DNA of 64,000 nt from NCBI GenBank assembly GCA_025809375.1, contig CP099514.1, positions 2,841,528-2,905,527 of the forward strand, in the 5' to 3' direction. This DNA is from Bacillus zhangzhouensis (lineage in GTDB: Bacteria; Bacillota; Bacilli; Bacillales; Bacillaceae). A program made the translations under genes and the position numbers. Positions 46,570-56,364 of this stretch are shown here, piece after piece (the stretch's first letter is position 1; the number at the start of each line of letters is the position of its first letter). The notes below the pieces were generated by a model. That model did no database searches, had not been told where the DNA came from, and saw nothing but the letters and a program-made list of their open reading frames with translations.

Positions 46570-48169
46570 ATTTAATGACTGAAATAGTCAGTGTATGTTG
46601 TTCATTATCAATGACAAACAGGTTGTTTTCGCCCTTCACTGCGAATTTCGTTTGTTTCTCATTCAGGCAGACACTCTGTTCTGACAGCCCAAGTGTGGAA
46701 GGAGAGATTGGCATAATGTCGTGAAACACCATCGTGTTTGCCTGACCATTTTGAATGACATAGTCGGTTTTCTCTGTGGTCAATCTCTCAATCGTATCAC
46801 CTTGATCATTTTTGACTGAGCTCAGCGTTTGCATTCTCTGTTTAAGCACAGATTCTTCTTTTCCAAGAAAGGAAAGTAAATACTCATACGAACCTGCCGA
46901 TGCAGGCGATACATAGGAATTAAACTGTCCTGGCCGAATGGATAATGACTTTAATTCCTCTGCATTTTGAAGTGCATCGGGTTTAACAAAATACGTTTCT
47001 GACACTGTTTTAATTTGAACGGTTTGTTTATTTTCAGCCACAGCCTGTACTTCTTGTCCAAATGGCAAAGTGATATCGGCCTTTTTTTTCATAGCTTGGT
47101 CTTTGTAAACTTTGAGTGGATCAGCCGTGACAATCGCCTGTTGATCCACCTTTTTCATATCAGGCGCTCCCTTGGTCTGCGGGTTCTTCGGCTGAGGCGA
47201 TTCTGTCTTATCTGATGGGATTGCACCAAATGTCGCCAGTGTACGAAGCGGGCGATCTGAAAACATCGATAAGGCTAGCAATATCGTTAAGACCGCTAAA
47301 ACTCCCACTTGAAATGCGGGTCCAAACAATGAACGCCGTTTTCCGTTCTCTTGATAACGAGACACCTTTTCTGTCTTTTGTATGCCTTTGCGTCCTTCTT
47401 TATGTTTTAATTGATATTCTTTTTTCTCTTTCTTGGAAAGCTTGTTAAACCACTCAACAAACTCCTTATACTCTTCCACTACTTTTTTTGTATCATCAAA
47501 CATACGAAGCTCACCATAATGCATCCAAGCCACCCGATCACAGATTTTTTGAATTTGGCTAATGGAGTGACTGACAAAAAAGATCGTCTTTCCTTGTTCT
47601 TTGAATTCTGTAATGCGGTCCACACATTTTTGATAGAAGGTTTGGTCTCCAACAGACAGCGCTTCATCAATAATCAGGATATCTGGATCGATATGCGCTG
47701 AAATGGCAAAGCCAAGGCGTGACTTCATTCCACTTGAATAGCTCTTAACCGGCTGATCAATAAAGTCGCCAATATCCGCAAACTCTACGATTTTTTCATA
47801 AAGCTCGTCTATCTCTTTATTCGTCAGTCCCATCATTAAGCACTTTAAACGTATGTTGTCTTTCCCGCTTAATTGGTTGTTCAGCCCTGCAGCAATGGCA
47901 ATTAACGAAGGCTGGCCGTCCATTTCAATTTCACCACTTGTCGGTGGAATGATTTTCGCTAGAAGGTTTGACATTGTCGATTTTCCGGATCCGTTAATCC
48001 CTACAAAACCAATCGTCTCGCCTTCATATACATCAAAAGACACATCACGAACAGCAAAAAAACCTTTTTCATTTTTATTAGGAAAAAACAGCTCTTTAAT
48101 CTTATCTGACTGCTTTTTATATAGAACGTATTGCTTGGATACGTTTCGAAACGAAACCTTTAGTTTCAT
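46568..48169 (-). CDS. tagH: Teichoic acid ABC exporter ATPase TagH
   Basis: A 533-residue protein. Residues 1-245 are an ABC ATPase: Walker A GINGSGKST (57-65), signature SYSSGMKSRLGFA, Walker B ILIIDEALSVGD. As in B. subtilis TagH, it continues with a basic linker, one transmembrane helix (about 280-300) and an extracytoplasmic tail containing an SH3b-like part (PLKVYKDQAMKKKADITLPFGQE). With TagG it exports lipid-linked teichoic acid. It starts 20 bases after tagG. Confidence 0.95.
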   Translation of the reverse strand: MKLKVSFRNVSKQYVLYKKQSDKIKELFFPNKNEKGFFAVRDVSFDVYEGETIGFVGINGSGKSTMSNLLAKIIPPTSGEIEMDGQPSLIAIAAGLNNQLSGKDNIRLKCLMMGLTNKEIDELYEKIVEFADIGDFIDQPVKSYSSGMKSRLGFAISAHIDPDILIIDEALSVGDQTFYQKCVDRITEFKEQGKTIFFVSHSISQIQKICDRVAWMHYGELRMFDDTKKVVEEYKEFVEWFNKLSKKEKKEYQLKHKEGRKGIQKTEKVSRYQENGKRRSLFGPAFQVGVLAVLTILLALSMFSDRPLRTLATFGAIPSDKTESPQPKNPQTKGAPDMKKVDQQAIVTADPLKVYKDQAMKKKADITLPFGQEVQAVAENKQTVQIKTVSETYFVKPDALQNAEELKSLSIRPGQFNSYVSPASAGSYEYLLSFLGKEESVLKQRMQTLSSVKNDQGDTIERLTTEKTDYVIQNGQANTMVFHDIMPISPSTLGLSEQSVCLNEKQTKFAVKGENNLFVIDNEQHTLTISVIK

Positions 48170-48188
48170 CGTATAATCTCCTTACTTT

Positions 48189-49016
48189 TTAAAGAAAATC
48201 GACAAATTTATCCCTAAATTTCATATGAAGCAATGAACCGACTGTTAAAAGAAGAAGCGTGATCAGCCAAAAATAAAGTGTGTATTTGACATCATGGAAG
48301 AACCATTCTCCCTTTAACAAACTATTTCTAAAACCATCAATAATGTAGAAAAGAGGATTCAATCTTAATATATCCCCAATCCACGCTTTGTCTCCAGTAA
48401 GTTTATCTGAGATATTCCAAAAAATCGGCAGCAAAAAGAAAAGTAATCGTGTCACGGATTGTAAAAGAAATTGATAGTCTCTCACGAGTACGCTAATCGT
48501 GGAATTAAACAAACTAAACGAAAACATAAACGCGATCATGCAAATAAGATAATATATATATTGCAGCCAATGTGCGTCAGGATAGATGCCATAGGAAATC
48601 AGCACGATCAAATAGACGCCCATCATGACAAAGTAGCTGAACAAGTTGGACATAATCACCACAGACGGCAGCGCACTAATCGGAAAATTCATTTTCGATA
48701 CCATATTAATGCGTTTAAACACACTGTTTGATCCATCAAGAATTGTCGGACTAATGAAGAACCACGGGATTAATCCGGCGAGCATCCAGATGATAAATGG
48801 GACTTCCATGCCACCAATAACAATCGGCTGTCCTCCGCGAATGCCCATACCAAAAACAAACCAGTAAGCCAGCATTTGAATCAATGGATTTAAAAACTGC
48901 CATAAAACACCTAAATAATTCATCTGATATTTTGATTTTGTTTCATAAACAGCAAGTCGCATAATCAGCGGAAATGAGCTAATTTGCTCCTTTAGTATCG
49001 TCAACATTGCGTTCAT
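48189..49016 (-). CDS. tagG: Teichoic acid ABC exporter permease TagG
   Basis: A 275-residue ABC-2 type permease with six helices, the same length as B. subtilis TagG. The amphipathic connecting segment ([23 protein letters not shown]) and the [18 protein letters not shown] part are typical. It pairs with TagH. ATG 49016 follows AAGGAAG. A terminator of the gene upstream implies that tagGH has its own promoter in the 120 bases before it. Confidence 0.95.
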   Translation of the reverse strand: MNAMLTILKEQISSFPLIMRLAVYETKSKYQMNYLGVLWQFLNPLIQMLAYWFVFGMGIRGGQPIVIGGMEVPFIIWMLAGLIPWFFISPTILDGSNSVFKRINMVSKMNFPISALPSVVIMSNLFSYFVMMGVYLIVLISYGIYPDAHWLQYIYYLICMIAFMFSFSLFNSTISVLVRDYQFLLQSVTRLLFFLLPIFWNISDKLTGDKAWIGDILRLNPLFYIIDGFRNSLLKGEWFFHDVKYTLYFWLITLLLLTVGSLLHMKFRDKFVDFL

Positions 49017-49138
49017 TGTTATCTTCCTTAGATATAAGTTTTGGGATTACTTTTTTAAAAAGCACCGCTCATAATTGTAACAGATAACGATGCACATTTC
49101 ATCTTATAACAAAAGTCATGCACGTCAAACTAGAAGAC

Positions 49139-49175
49139 AAAAACCCCTGAATCTTTTCAATCATAGATTCAGGGG
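49139..49175 (-). terminator. Terminator of the AT-rich glycerophosphotransferase gene
   Basis: CCCCTGAATCT and AGATTCAGGGG form an 11-bp stem with a 10-nt loop, then GTTTTTG on the minus strand. It separates this gene from tagGH. Confidence 0.92.
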
Positions 49176-49185
49176 GCATAAGACA

Positions 49186-51552
49186 TTAGATAATTTGATG
49201 CTCTTTTAAGAAATCTGTAATTCTTTTCGTATTTTGATTATCGTTAAAGCTGTTAATTTTCAAGTATTTTTCTTTATATTCATCTTCCACAACATACTCA
49301 TTCTCAATCGCATGTTTGACAATACGAATGAGCTCTTGAGTATTATATGCAATCGGTCCTGGTGCATTTTCTTCGTTTACAGGAGGAATCGCTTTGTACT
49401 GTCTAATCAAGTAATCTTTTTCTTCCCAATAAAAAATAGGGTATGCTCCTCTATATTGTGCATCATAAATAGCAGAAGAGTAATCAGTGATAAACACCTT
49501 TGATACTTTTAGTGCTTCTGATGGATTATCAGAAATAATATGTTTATACTGAGGCAGGTTTTGATAAACGTACTGAGAAAATTTGTTATGCGGTACAATT
49601 AACAGCCGATCAAGAAGACCTGCTTCTTCAAAGCTTTTAATGATTTTAATCAGAACTCTATAGTAAGATGTTTCTTCGATTCTATTTGTATATATTAGCC
49701 CCTCTTCCCAATAGCGGTAAGTTGGCATAAAGGCGATCTTATCTGCACCGCCTACTAATTTGGCATGATCAAAAGTTGCGAGACCTGTCAAAATCAAATC
49801 CTCACGGTCATATTTCATTTTGTAGAATTCACCAGCCTCTAGTTCAGAGCTGATGACTGATTTATAAATATTATATTGGTTCTTGTCTTTATGGAATCCA
49901 AAAGCCATTGGATTATCAACTGGTTTCGCAAACATTATTCCATGCTGCAAAAAGACAAGTGGAACGCTCATAATTCTCTCTCTAAGATGATCAATATATA
50001 ATCTATCATTGAGAACATGGTTAGATAACTCACTTGAAATAAAATAGCTGGCATTGAAAATACTTAAATAATGTCTCAGACTATATTTCGGAATGATTCC
50101 CTTTCCATACTTAGCTTTAAGTGCCGGATAAGCACTTGATTTCTTATTAAGAATAAAGTAATTTCTTGAGTCTGTTTGACAATTCTCTTGTACATAGTCA
50201 AACACTCTAATAGCGGATTCATCTGCTTTATCACTCTTTTTCTCAAAAAATAAATTCACACCATACTTCTTGTCTTTATAGAATAATGATAAAATGCTCG
50301 CTATTTTTATTTTTACTTTACTAAATAAAGAATATTCCTGTGAATAAGGAATGATGGTTGATGTCACATTTCCAAATAGATTTGTTCTTAGTACTTGAAG
50401 CTTGTCCCCATTCTTTTTCGTGATATATGTTTTCACTTTTTTATCTCTTTTTTTCAGCCTTAAACTATGGATAATTCGGTTATCATTTCCAACGAATAGG
50501 TTATTATGGATTCTGCTGTCTAAGTCAAGATCATTTAACGAAATTTTAAAGAAACCATACCTTTTTAGAAATTTGATCTTTCTAAATGGTCTTATAAATT
50601 TCGCCACTTGGTGATCAGAGTTTCTAATGTACAGATATTCATATTTTTGGTCTGAATTATACGCGTAATGTGTCAGTCTTCCATAAACATAAAAGCTATT
50701 AAACAAACTAAAAATACGTAGTCTTGATGTATGTTTTGTAACAAGATAAGGGTTTCCTCTTACTAAGTAAACACCATTCGTTCTTACGTATATGTAATAT
50801 CTTTGTTTATTAATCACCAATATATTAAGGATATTATCTTCTTTGAATTGCTCTAATGTATCTTTACCAAAAACCTTGAGCGGCTGATATCTAGGAACAA
50901 GTCTAAAGTTGACGATTTTCTTTTGCTCAGTCACCTTATTTAAAATTTTGATTTGATTACGATTATTCACAGTCACTTCAATATCTTTATGTTCCTGCAT
51001 CACATCAAACAAAATTTTTCTTACATTTAGCTCTTTATTTTGACAATCATACGTAACGACAAAGTAGAACAGTCTATATTTGATAAAGGAGATGTCTACA
51101 AATCTTCTATCTGCCCCATGAATCTTCAAATCCATTTTATAATTCCGATTGATCTCATCTACGTTCAGCAGCCCTGAGAATAATAACAGTTCCTCTTCGC
51201 CTTTATATAAGCCATAGCGGTCTAACCCTAATTGTTTGACATATATATCTTCAAATTGATTGTTAATTTCAATAGGATGTATTTGATTTGGTTGAAGGAT
51301 GTCAGAGCTTTCTTTGACAATATACAAGTTCTGATCCTTAGAATAGAGATAGATCATTTCATTAGAATGATCTATTGAAGATTCAAAAATCATCTGATCC
51401 TTTACATCAATTTCACAAATCCTCTTTGATTCGTTTACAATTAGCTCTTTAAATTCAAAAGTACACAACTTCTCTATGTCATCAATATATAACACTAACT
51501 TTTGTTCATCTAAATTAAGAATTTCTATAAAATTATGATAAAGTTTGTACAT
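49186..51552 (-). CDS. CDP-glycerol glycerophosphotransferase-like protein, independent insert
   Basis: A 788-residue protein. The N-terminal ~420 residues are a beta-rich, unrecognised region; the C-terminal ~350 residues are a GT-B glycerophosphotransferase domain (PF04464-like) with FLQHGIMFAK, LLIVPHNKFSQ and the FITDYSSAIYDAQYRG motif that match the catalytic His and Asp-Tyr-Ser-Ser features of TagF. The DNA is visibly more AT-rich than tagF or tagG, and the gene has its own terminator and an AT-rich 140-bp leader. It could prime or extend a second glycerol-phosphate-type polymer, or modify the teichoic chain. Not in B. subtilis 168 at this place. Confidence 0.85.
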   Translation of the reverse strand: MYKLYHNFIEILNLDEQKLVLYIDDIEKLCTFEFKELIVNESKRICEIDVKDQMIFESSIDHSNEMIYLYSKDQNLYIVKESSDILQPNQIHPIEINNQFEDIYVKQLGLDRYGLYKGEEELLLFSGLLNVDEINRNYKMDLKIHGADRRFVDISFIKYRLFYFVVTYDCQNKELNVRKILFDVMQEHKDIEVTVNNRNQIKILNKVTEQKKIVNFRLVPRYQPLKVFGKDTLEQFKEDNILNILVINKQRYYIYVRTNGVYLVRGNPYLVTKHTSRLRIFSLFNSFYVYGRLTHYAYNSDQKYEYLYIRNSDHQVAKFIRPFRKIKFLKRYGFFKISLNDLDLDSRIHNNLFVGNDNRIIHSLRLKKRDKKVKTYITKKNGDKLQVLRTNLFGNVTSTIIPYSQEYSLFSKVKIKIASILSLFYKDKKYGVNLFFEKKSDKADESAIRVFDYVQENCQTDSRNYFILNKKSSAYPALKAKYGKGIIPKYSLRHYLSIFNASYFISSELSNHVLNDRLYIDHLRERIMSVPLVFLQHGIMFAKPVDNPMAFGFHKDKNQYNIYKSVISSELEAGEFYKMKYDREDLILTGLATFDHAKLVGGADKIAFMPTYRYWEEGLIYTNRIEETSYYRVLIKIIKSFEEAGLLDRLLIVPHNKFSQYVYQNLPQYKHIISDNPSEALKVSKVFITDYSSAIYDAQYRGAYPIFYWEEKDYLIRQYKAIPPVNEENAPGPIAYNTQELIRIVKHAIENEYVVEDEYKEKYLKINSFNDNQNTKRITDFLKEHQII

Positions 51553-51690
51553 TGAAGCACCTCTATATTATTTTCAGCATTTTTACAGTAACGGATAATC
51601 TCATCTAAATTTAGCATGTTTACTATTAAATTTCTATGTTTTTTATTTTTACCCTTACATAAATATGTGTACAATGGAATAAAAAAAATA

Positions 51691-51729
51691 AAAAAGTACC
51701 GTTCTACAAAGCGAAGAACGGTACTTTTT
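51691..51729 (-). terminator. tagF terminator
   Basis: A 15-bp perfect stem: AAAAAGTACCGTTCT (51691-51705) pairs with AGAACGGTACTTTTT (51715-51729), just after the tagF stop. Confidence 0.93.
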
Positions 51730-51732
51730 AAA

Positions 51733-54003
51733 CTATTTTTCAGAAAACACTACTTCAACGACCCGCTTCGAAGACTCCCCGCTCTCTAAGTAACAGAATT
51801 TCTCATAAAACGGTGCGAATGCTTCTGGTAGTGTAAAGGTTGGCTGTTCTGTTTCTCTTACCCAGTCAATGACACTTTCTGTCTCTTTCACAAGTGGTCC
51901 AGGTGCTTCTTGTTCAAAGTCGAAGTAGAAACCTCTGAGCTTGTCACGATATGTTTCAATGTCTGGCACATAGAACAACATCGGACGTTTGAGGTTTGCA
52001 TAATCAAAGAACACAGATGAGTAATCTGTGATGAGCAGATCAGAAATCATATAAAGGTCTCTAATGTCTTCGTAATGAGAGAAGTCATAGGCAAAGCCTT
52101 TATATGGTCCTAAATCAAAGTTTTCAGCAACTAGATAGTGCATACGCAGAATGATGAGATAATCATCTCCGATTGCAGCTCTCAGCTCATGCAGATCAAG
52201 GTCTAAATCAAATTTGTACTGCCCTTTTTTATAAAATTGATCGTCTCTCCATGTCGGTGCGTATAAGATCAATTTTTTGTCCAGCGGCAGGTTCATTTTT
52301 TGTTTCAGTGCTCTCTTCGTTTCTTCATTGTTTTGATTGTGAAGGAAGTCATTTCTCGGATAACCTGACTCAATCATGGTCTTTTGAAATTGAAACGCAC
52401 GTGTAAAGATTTCAGTCGAGTAGGCATTAGGAGAGATGAGATAATCCCAATTCGATGCTTCTTTCGTGAAATTCTTTTTGTATTTCTTCGTGTTTGTTCC
52501 AGGCATATGCACCTCGTCCATGTCCATTGCCAGTCGTTTTAACGGCGTACCATGCCAAGTCTGCAAATATGTTGTGTGATCTGGCTTTGGAACCCATAGC
52601 GGCAGACGGCTGTTTACAACCCAATACTCGGCTCTTGCCATCGCAAAAATCCATTTCAATGACAGACGATTGATATAGTAAATGCCTTTTTCCTTAAATG
52701 GTGCTTCATGACCCTTTTTAACGCTCCAGATCAGCGTATATTCAGGGTGATTTTCTTTCATATACTCATAAATACCGCGCGGGTTACAACTGAATTGTTT
52801 TCCGTTAAAGCTTTCAAAGACAATGGTTTTCTTTTTCACAGACAGCTTACTGGCCAGCTTAAAGGTCGTTTTAAACGTTTTTGTCACAAGACGGTTACGG
52901 GCTTTTTTGATTTTACCGATCTTCTTTTTGAATTTCTTCCACTTGCTTTTGACGTAATACTTCGCACGTGTTTTGATGGTGTAATCATTAATACGGATGC
53001 CAAGCGTTTGTCTTTTTTTCTTTCGGTACACTTCATATCGAATCGGTACGTCGTTTCGTTTATAAATTTGAACAAGCCCTTTGAGTTTGTTGGACCGGTC
53101 TCCAAGCACTAAAGAAGTGGTTGTTAATGTTTCCTCTACCCCGTTGACATCGCAGATAAATTCAAGATAGAAGCGATATACATAGCGTTTGTTTAATGAA
53201 TAGGTCAATTCTCCTAAAGGGACTTCTGCTAAAAATTGATAAAGCTGTGGTACATGTTGATCATCACGGTATTCGTTCACTTCCTCTTTTATATGGGTGA
53301 TATTTACCGGAAAACGATGTTCAATCGGTTCTTCACCATTTTTCTTTAATAGAAGCTTTGTTTCTTTAATCTCATACGAATGTTCTGCACTTAGTACGCC
53401 TGCATATCCAGATAAAGTTAACGTACATCCTTTATTGAGCTCGATATGATTAAATTTCACAATCTTTAGCTCACGCTTGATTTTCAAAGATGCATTCCCT
53501 TTGTCTGTACGGTATGGAATGATACACAGCATGGCATCTTTATTTTCTAAAAAAGTCAGCTCAGGCTTTTCTATTTCCATTTTTAAACGGCGTTTATAGT
53601 ATGACGTTTTCTCTTCAGATTCAATATCTGGATTGATATCCGCTTCTTTTACTTCTTCTTCCTCGTCTTCAGAATCAGAATCATAAGCTGAGTCCTCAAG
53701 CTCGTCCTCATCCTCTTCTTTGTTTGTGCTCAAATAATCAGTGACATACAAGTTATATGTCTGGCCTTGCTCTAATGCAAGCGGCAGCGATGATTCACTC
53801 ATTACCAATTTGAATAAGTTCTCTTCTTGATGAACAAGCGGAAGGAAAAGTTCTTGTTTTGATACTCTCTCCCTCATAAACAAATAAAATTCTCTATCTG
53901 TTAATGGCATATCATCGTTGATGCGAATAAGCATTTCTAGCTTCTCATGGTGATTTTTTAACCCTTCAACAACACTCTTTTTATGAATTCCCTCTTCAAT
54001 CAT
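51733..54003 (-). CDS. tagF: Poly(glycerol phosphate) polymerase TagF
   Basis: A 756-residue teichoic acid polymerase adding glycerol phosphate from CDP-glycerol. The C-terminal ~400 residues are the GT-B polymerase domain: LQTWHGTPLKRLA and IILRMHYLVAE carry the two catalytic histidines, and LLITDYSSVFFDYANLKRP the conserved Asp/Ser pair. The N-terminal half is a beta-rich membrane/oligomer region. It contains a very acidic stretch at residues 95-131 (about 22 of 37 Asp/Glu). ATG 54003 has AGAGGAG. It follows the 489-residue gene by 47 bases. Confidence 0.93.
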   Translation of the reverse strand: MIEEGIHKKSVVEGLKNHHEKLEMLIRINDDMPLTDREFYLFMRERVSKQELFLPLVHQEENLFKLVMSESSLPLALEQGQTYNLYVTDYLSTNKEEDEDELEDSAYDSDSEDEEEEVKEADINPDIESEEKTSYYKRRLKMEIEKPELTFLENKDAMLCIIPYRTDKGNASLKIKRELKIVKFNHIELNKGCTLTLSGYAGVLSAEHSYEIKETKLLLKKNGEEPIEHRFPVNITHIKEEVNEYRDDQHVPQLYQFLAEVPLGELTYSLNKRYVYRFYLEFICDVNGVEETLTTTSLVLGDRSNKLKGLVQIYKRNDVPIRYEVYRKKKRQTLGIRINDYTIKTRAKYYVKSKWKKFKKKIGKIKKARNRLVTKTFKTTFKLASKLSVKKKTIVFESFNGKQFSCNPRGIYEYMKENHPEYTLIWSVKKGHEAPFKEKGIYYINRLSLKWIFAMARAEYWVVNSRLPLWVPKPDHTTYLQTWHGTPLKRLAMDMDEVHMPGTNTKKYKKNFTKEASNWDYLISPNAYSTEIFTRAFQFQKTMIESGYPRNDFLHNQNNEETKRALKQKMNLPLDKKLILYAPTWRDDQFYKKGQYKFDLDLDLHELRAAIGDDYLIILRMHYLVAENFDLGPYKGFAYDFSHYEDIRDLYMISDLLITDYSSVFFDYANLKRPMLFYVPDIETYRDKLRGFYFDFEQEAPGPLVKETESVIDWVRETEQPTFTLPEAFAPFYEKFCYLESGESSKRVVEVVFSEK

Positions 54004-54050
54004 GAATCGTTAATCTCCTCTGTTCAGAAATCTTACCGTTTGTTATATCA

Positions 54051-55520
54051 CTACTTCACTTTCCAAGAATAGTTTCCTTGTTTCGTTTGATATGACCATC
54101 CATCGATGGACGATGGTTTATTTGTAAGCAGCTCACCTTCTATTTCTAGACGCTGCAAAACCTCTTGAAGTTCTTCTGTTTTAAAACGAATATAAAAATC
54201 CACAAATTTCGTTTGATTGATTTCAATGTTTTTCTTTGTTTGAAAATGGCCAATTGGGAAGCTGACTAGATGGTTTTCATCGATTGTTTGAGAGATGATT
54301 TCAGCCCCATTTACTCGATCATATCCTGCAAAATCAATTTGCACATGATCCGCATGACTCATTTCATCTTTTAACTCGAGTTGAAGATGCAGAACATGAT
54401 GCTCAGAGCTTAGATCACGTAGAACCCATTTCATGCGGTCCGCGATCTCTCTCAGTTCATCTTTATGCTCATGATTTTCGAGCATATGATGAATGGCCAT
54501 ATTCCAAACAGCCTTTTCGTCAGAAGGAACAAGATAAAAATAGACTTGTTCTCCCAAGACTTTCTCGACATCTTCTTTATGCTTAGTATCCGCAAAAAAG
54601 ACAGCATCTACTTGCTGTTTTCTTATTTGTTTAAATAATTCTCCATATTGAGAATTGACTTGATGCAGATTTTCCTCATAATGTGCATGATGCACAAATG
54701 CAGCATAATAGGTTGTTTTAGGCTGATCAATTTTAAACAGGTGACGGTCTTGATCTCGGTCCTCTGTGATCATCAGCTTCAAACGGTCATTTTGGGATTG
54801 AATGCTGGATAGCCATAATTGTTTCATATCCGTCTTCTTTGTAAATGTTTGAATTCCTGTTTTTTTATACCAATTGATATGCCGAACCGGATTCTTTTTT
54901 GCATCACCATGATAAATGATCTCCATATAGATGCTGCCATCCTCATTGATTAATTCCTCTAAGTATAGAGCACCTGTATGTGGAACAAAGTTTTGTACTC
55001 TGCACAAAACGCCTTGCCAATTGTATTCTTCCCTCTTCACTAATTGCTGCTCTTCATTATATTGATCTATATAACAAATGGGGGAAGAAGGCAATTCATA
55101 TCTCGTCACTTGAATGGTGGATTCATCTGCTGGAAAAATGGCTTCATTGATCTGATGTGATGATTCACCGGCAATAAATTCTGAATAACGTCTTTTCCTT
55201 CCGCTTTCCGGCAGAATATAGTGTTCAAATACATTCAAGATGTCCACTTTGCTAGGAAAGGTCTCCTCCAAGCTGTGAATACGTTCTTTCACATTTACAT
55301 CATAATTTAAAGTTAAAATTGCAGTACGTTTATGCTGATCAGCCAAGAGCTTAATTCTTGCCTTTAAAGACTTCGTTAGGCTCTCATCCTGTTTCGGCAC
55401 ATCACCCAAAATAAAGTAATAGTCCATATCAGGCATGGCAACTGATGCCATTGTTTCATGTTGTTCAGATTGATCCAATGTGTCTTCAACTTTTTTCTTC
55501 ATCCAATTTTTTTGAAACAA
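54051..55520 (-). CDS. TagE-like protein lacking the GT4 donor domain
   Basis: A 489-residue protein starting at TTG 55520 after AAGGAGAG. It sits between tagD and tagF, where B. subtilis has tagE. The N-terminal part looks like the acceptor-side half of TagE/TarM enzymes (DUF1975-like): RTAILTLNYDVNVKERI, FEHYILPESGRK, EELINEDGSIYMEIIYH and VDAVFFADTKHKEDVEKVL. The part that should carry the GT4 donor site (Glu-x7-Glu and the GFG strand) is missing; instead there are ~150 residues of unrecognised beta-rich sequence. It may be a non-catalytic partner, as GtfB is for GtfA, or have another role. This is inference from motifs. Confidence 0.65.
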   Translation of the reverse strand: MFQKNWMKKKVEDTLDQSEQHETMASVAMPDMDYYFILGDVPKQDESLTKSLKARIKLLADQHKRTAILTLNYDVNVKERIHSLEETFPSKVDILNVFEHYILPESGRKRRYSEFIAGESSHQINEAIFPADESTIQVTRYELPSSPICYIDQYNEEQQLVKREEYNWQGVLCRVQNFVPHTGALYLEELINEDGSIYMEIIYHGDAKKNPVRHINWYKKTGIQTFTKKTDMKQLWLSSIQSQNDRLKLMITEDRDQDRHLFKIDQPKTTYYAAFVHHAHYEENLHQVNSQYGELFKQIRKQQVDAVFFADTKHKEDVEKVLGEQVYFYLVPSDEKAVWNMAIHHMLENHEHKDELREIADRMKWVLRDLSSEHHVLHLQLELKDEMSHADHVQIDFAGYDRVNGAEIISQTIDENHLVSFPIGHFQTKKNIEINQTKFVDFYIRFKTEELQEVLQRLEIEGELLTNKPSSIDGWSYQTKQGNYSWKVK

Positions 55521-55570
55521 AGGAAGCTCTCCTTAAAAAGAATGATGACTTGCTCATTGTATTTTACATG

Positions 55571-55608
55571 AAAAAGTACTTCTCACCAAAAGATAAGAAG
55601 TACTTTTT
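55571..55608. terminator. Terminator between tagD and the TagE-like gene
   Basis: AAAAAGTACTTCT (55571-55583) pairs with AGAAGTACTTTTT (55596-55608). It makes tagD monocistronic, unlike the tagDEF operon of B. subtilis 168. Confidence 0.92.
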
Positions 55609-55616
55609 TTAATCTA

Positions 55617-56006
55617 TTAAAGTCCCGCAATTTCTTCCTTAATTTGTGTTGTTGAGATGCCTTCTGTTCTCTTCAAGTATACGACTTCGCAATATTCTTT
55701 TAAGAAATCGAATTTACCTTCCCAGTCATCCCCCATGACAAACACATCGATATCGTGCTCCTGCACGTCACGGACTTTTTGATCCCAGCTGTTTTCTGGA
55801 ATGACTTCGTCTACATAACGAATGGTTTCAAGAATCAGTTTTCTATGCTCGTAGCTATGATAGGCTTTTTTTGATTTTTGTAAATTAAACTCGTCTGTAG
55901 AGATGGCCACTACTAAGTAATCTCCAAGCTGCTTTGCACGCTCTAAAAGCTTAATGTGCCCCCAGTGTAATAAATCAAATGTACCGTAAGTAATAACTTT
56001 CTTCAT
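55617..56006 (-). CDS. tagD: Glycerol-3-phosphate cytidylyltransferase TagD
   Basis: A 129-residue enzyme making CDP-glycerol. ATG 56006 (MKKVITYGTFDLLHWGH) is the family start; the upstream codon at 56015 is not needed. The HxGH nucleotidyl-transfer motif is HWGH, and RTEGISTTQIKEEI is the second signature. Divergent from tagA across a 358-bp regulatory space. Confidence 0.97.
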   Translation of the reverse strand: MKKVITYGTFDLLHWGHIKLLERAKQLGDYLVVAISTDEFNLQKSKKAYHSYEHRKLILETIRYVDEVIPENSWDQKVRDVQEHDIDVFVMGDDWEGKFDFLKEYCEVVYLKRTEGISTTQIKEEIAGL

Positions 56007-56126
56007 TGCAAACATAAACTCCTTTCTTCAATCCTTTTTCGACTGCATTCGTGCAGTAATTTATCCGTAATCCTGCGATATTCGATTCGTTCCTCGGAAT
56101 CTCATTATATCACAGCGCCCACCAAA

Positions 56127-56143
56127 CGTTAAGCGGATGTAAA
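56127..56143 (-). promoter_or_regulatory. PhoP-type repeat pair on the tagD side
   Basis: Minus strand TTTACA-N5-TTAACG with 11-base period, 120-140 bases upstream of tagD in the 358-bp tagD-tagA space. In B. subtilis PhoP represses both tag units. Confidence 0.6.
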
Positions 56144-56241
56144 GACAAACTATTTCCAATTTATTGGGCACTGGAGCAAAAGTTTGAGGAATCCATGTTT
56201 TACAAAGGATCATCCATATGAATTGATGATAATGTCATGAA

Positions 56242-56269
56242 ATTTAAAGGTTTGTAAAGTTATTGTTAA
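56242..56269 (-). promoter_or_regulatory. PhoP-type operator on the tagA side
   Basis: Minus strand TTAACA-N5-TTTACA-N5-TTAAAT, three repeats with exact 11-base period, about 100 bases before tagA. A -10-like TAAAAT (plus strand, near 56293) lies between it and tagA. The rest of the divergent space shows no gene. Confidence 0.8.
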
Positions 56270-56364
56270 TATTTCATGGAGCATCTGTGATAAAATGATG
56301 AGTAGGCGAAGAATGAATTTACAATGAACGTTCATAGATAACAAGATAAAAGGAGGTCTAAACA

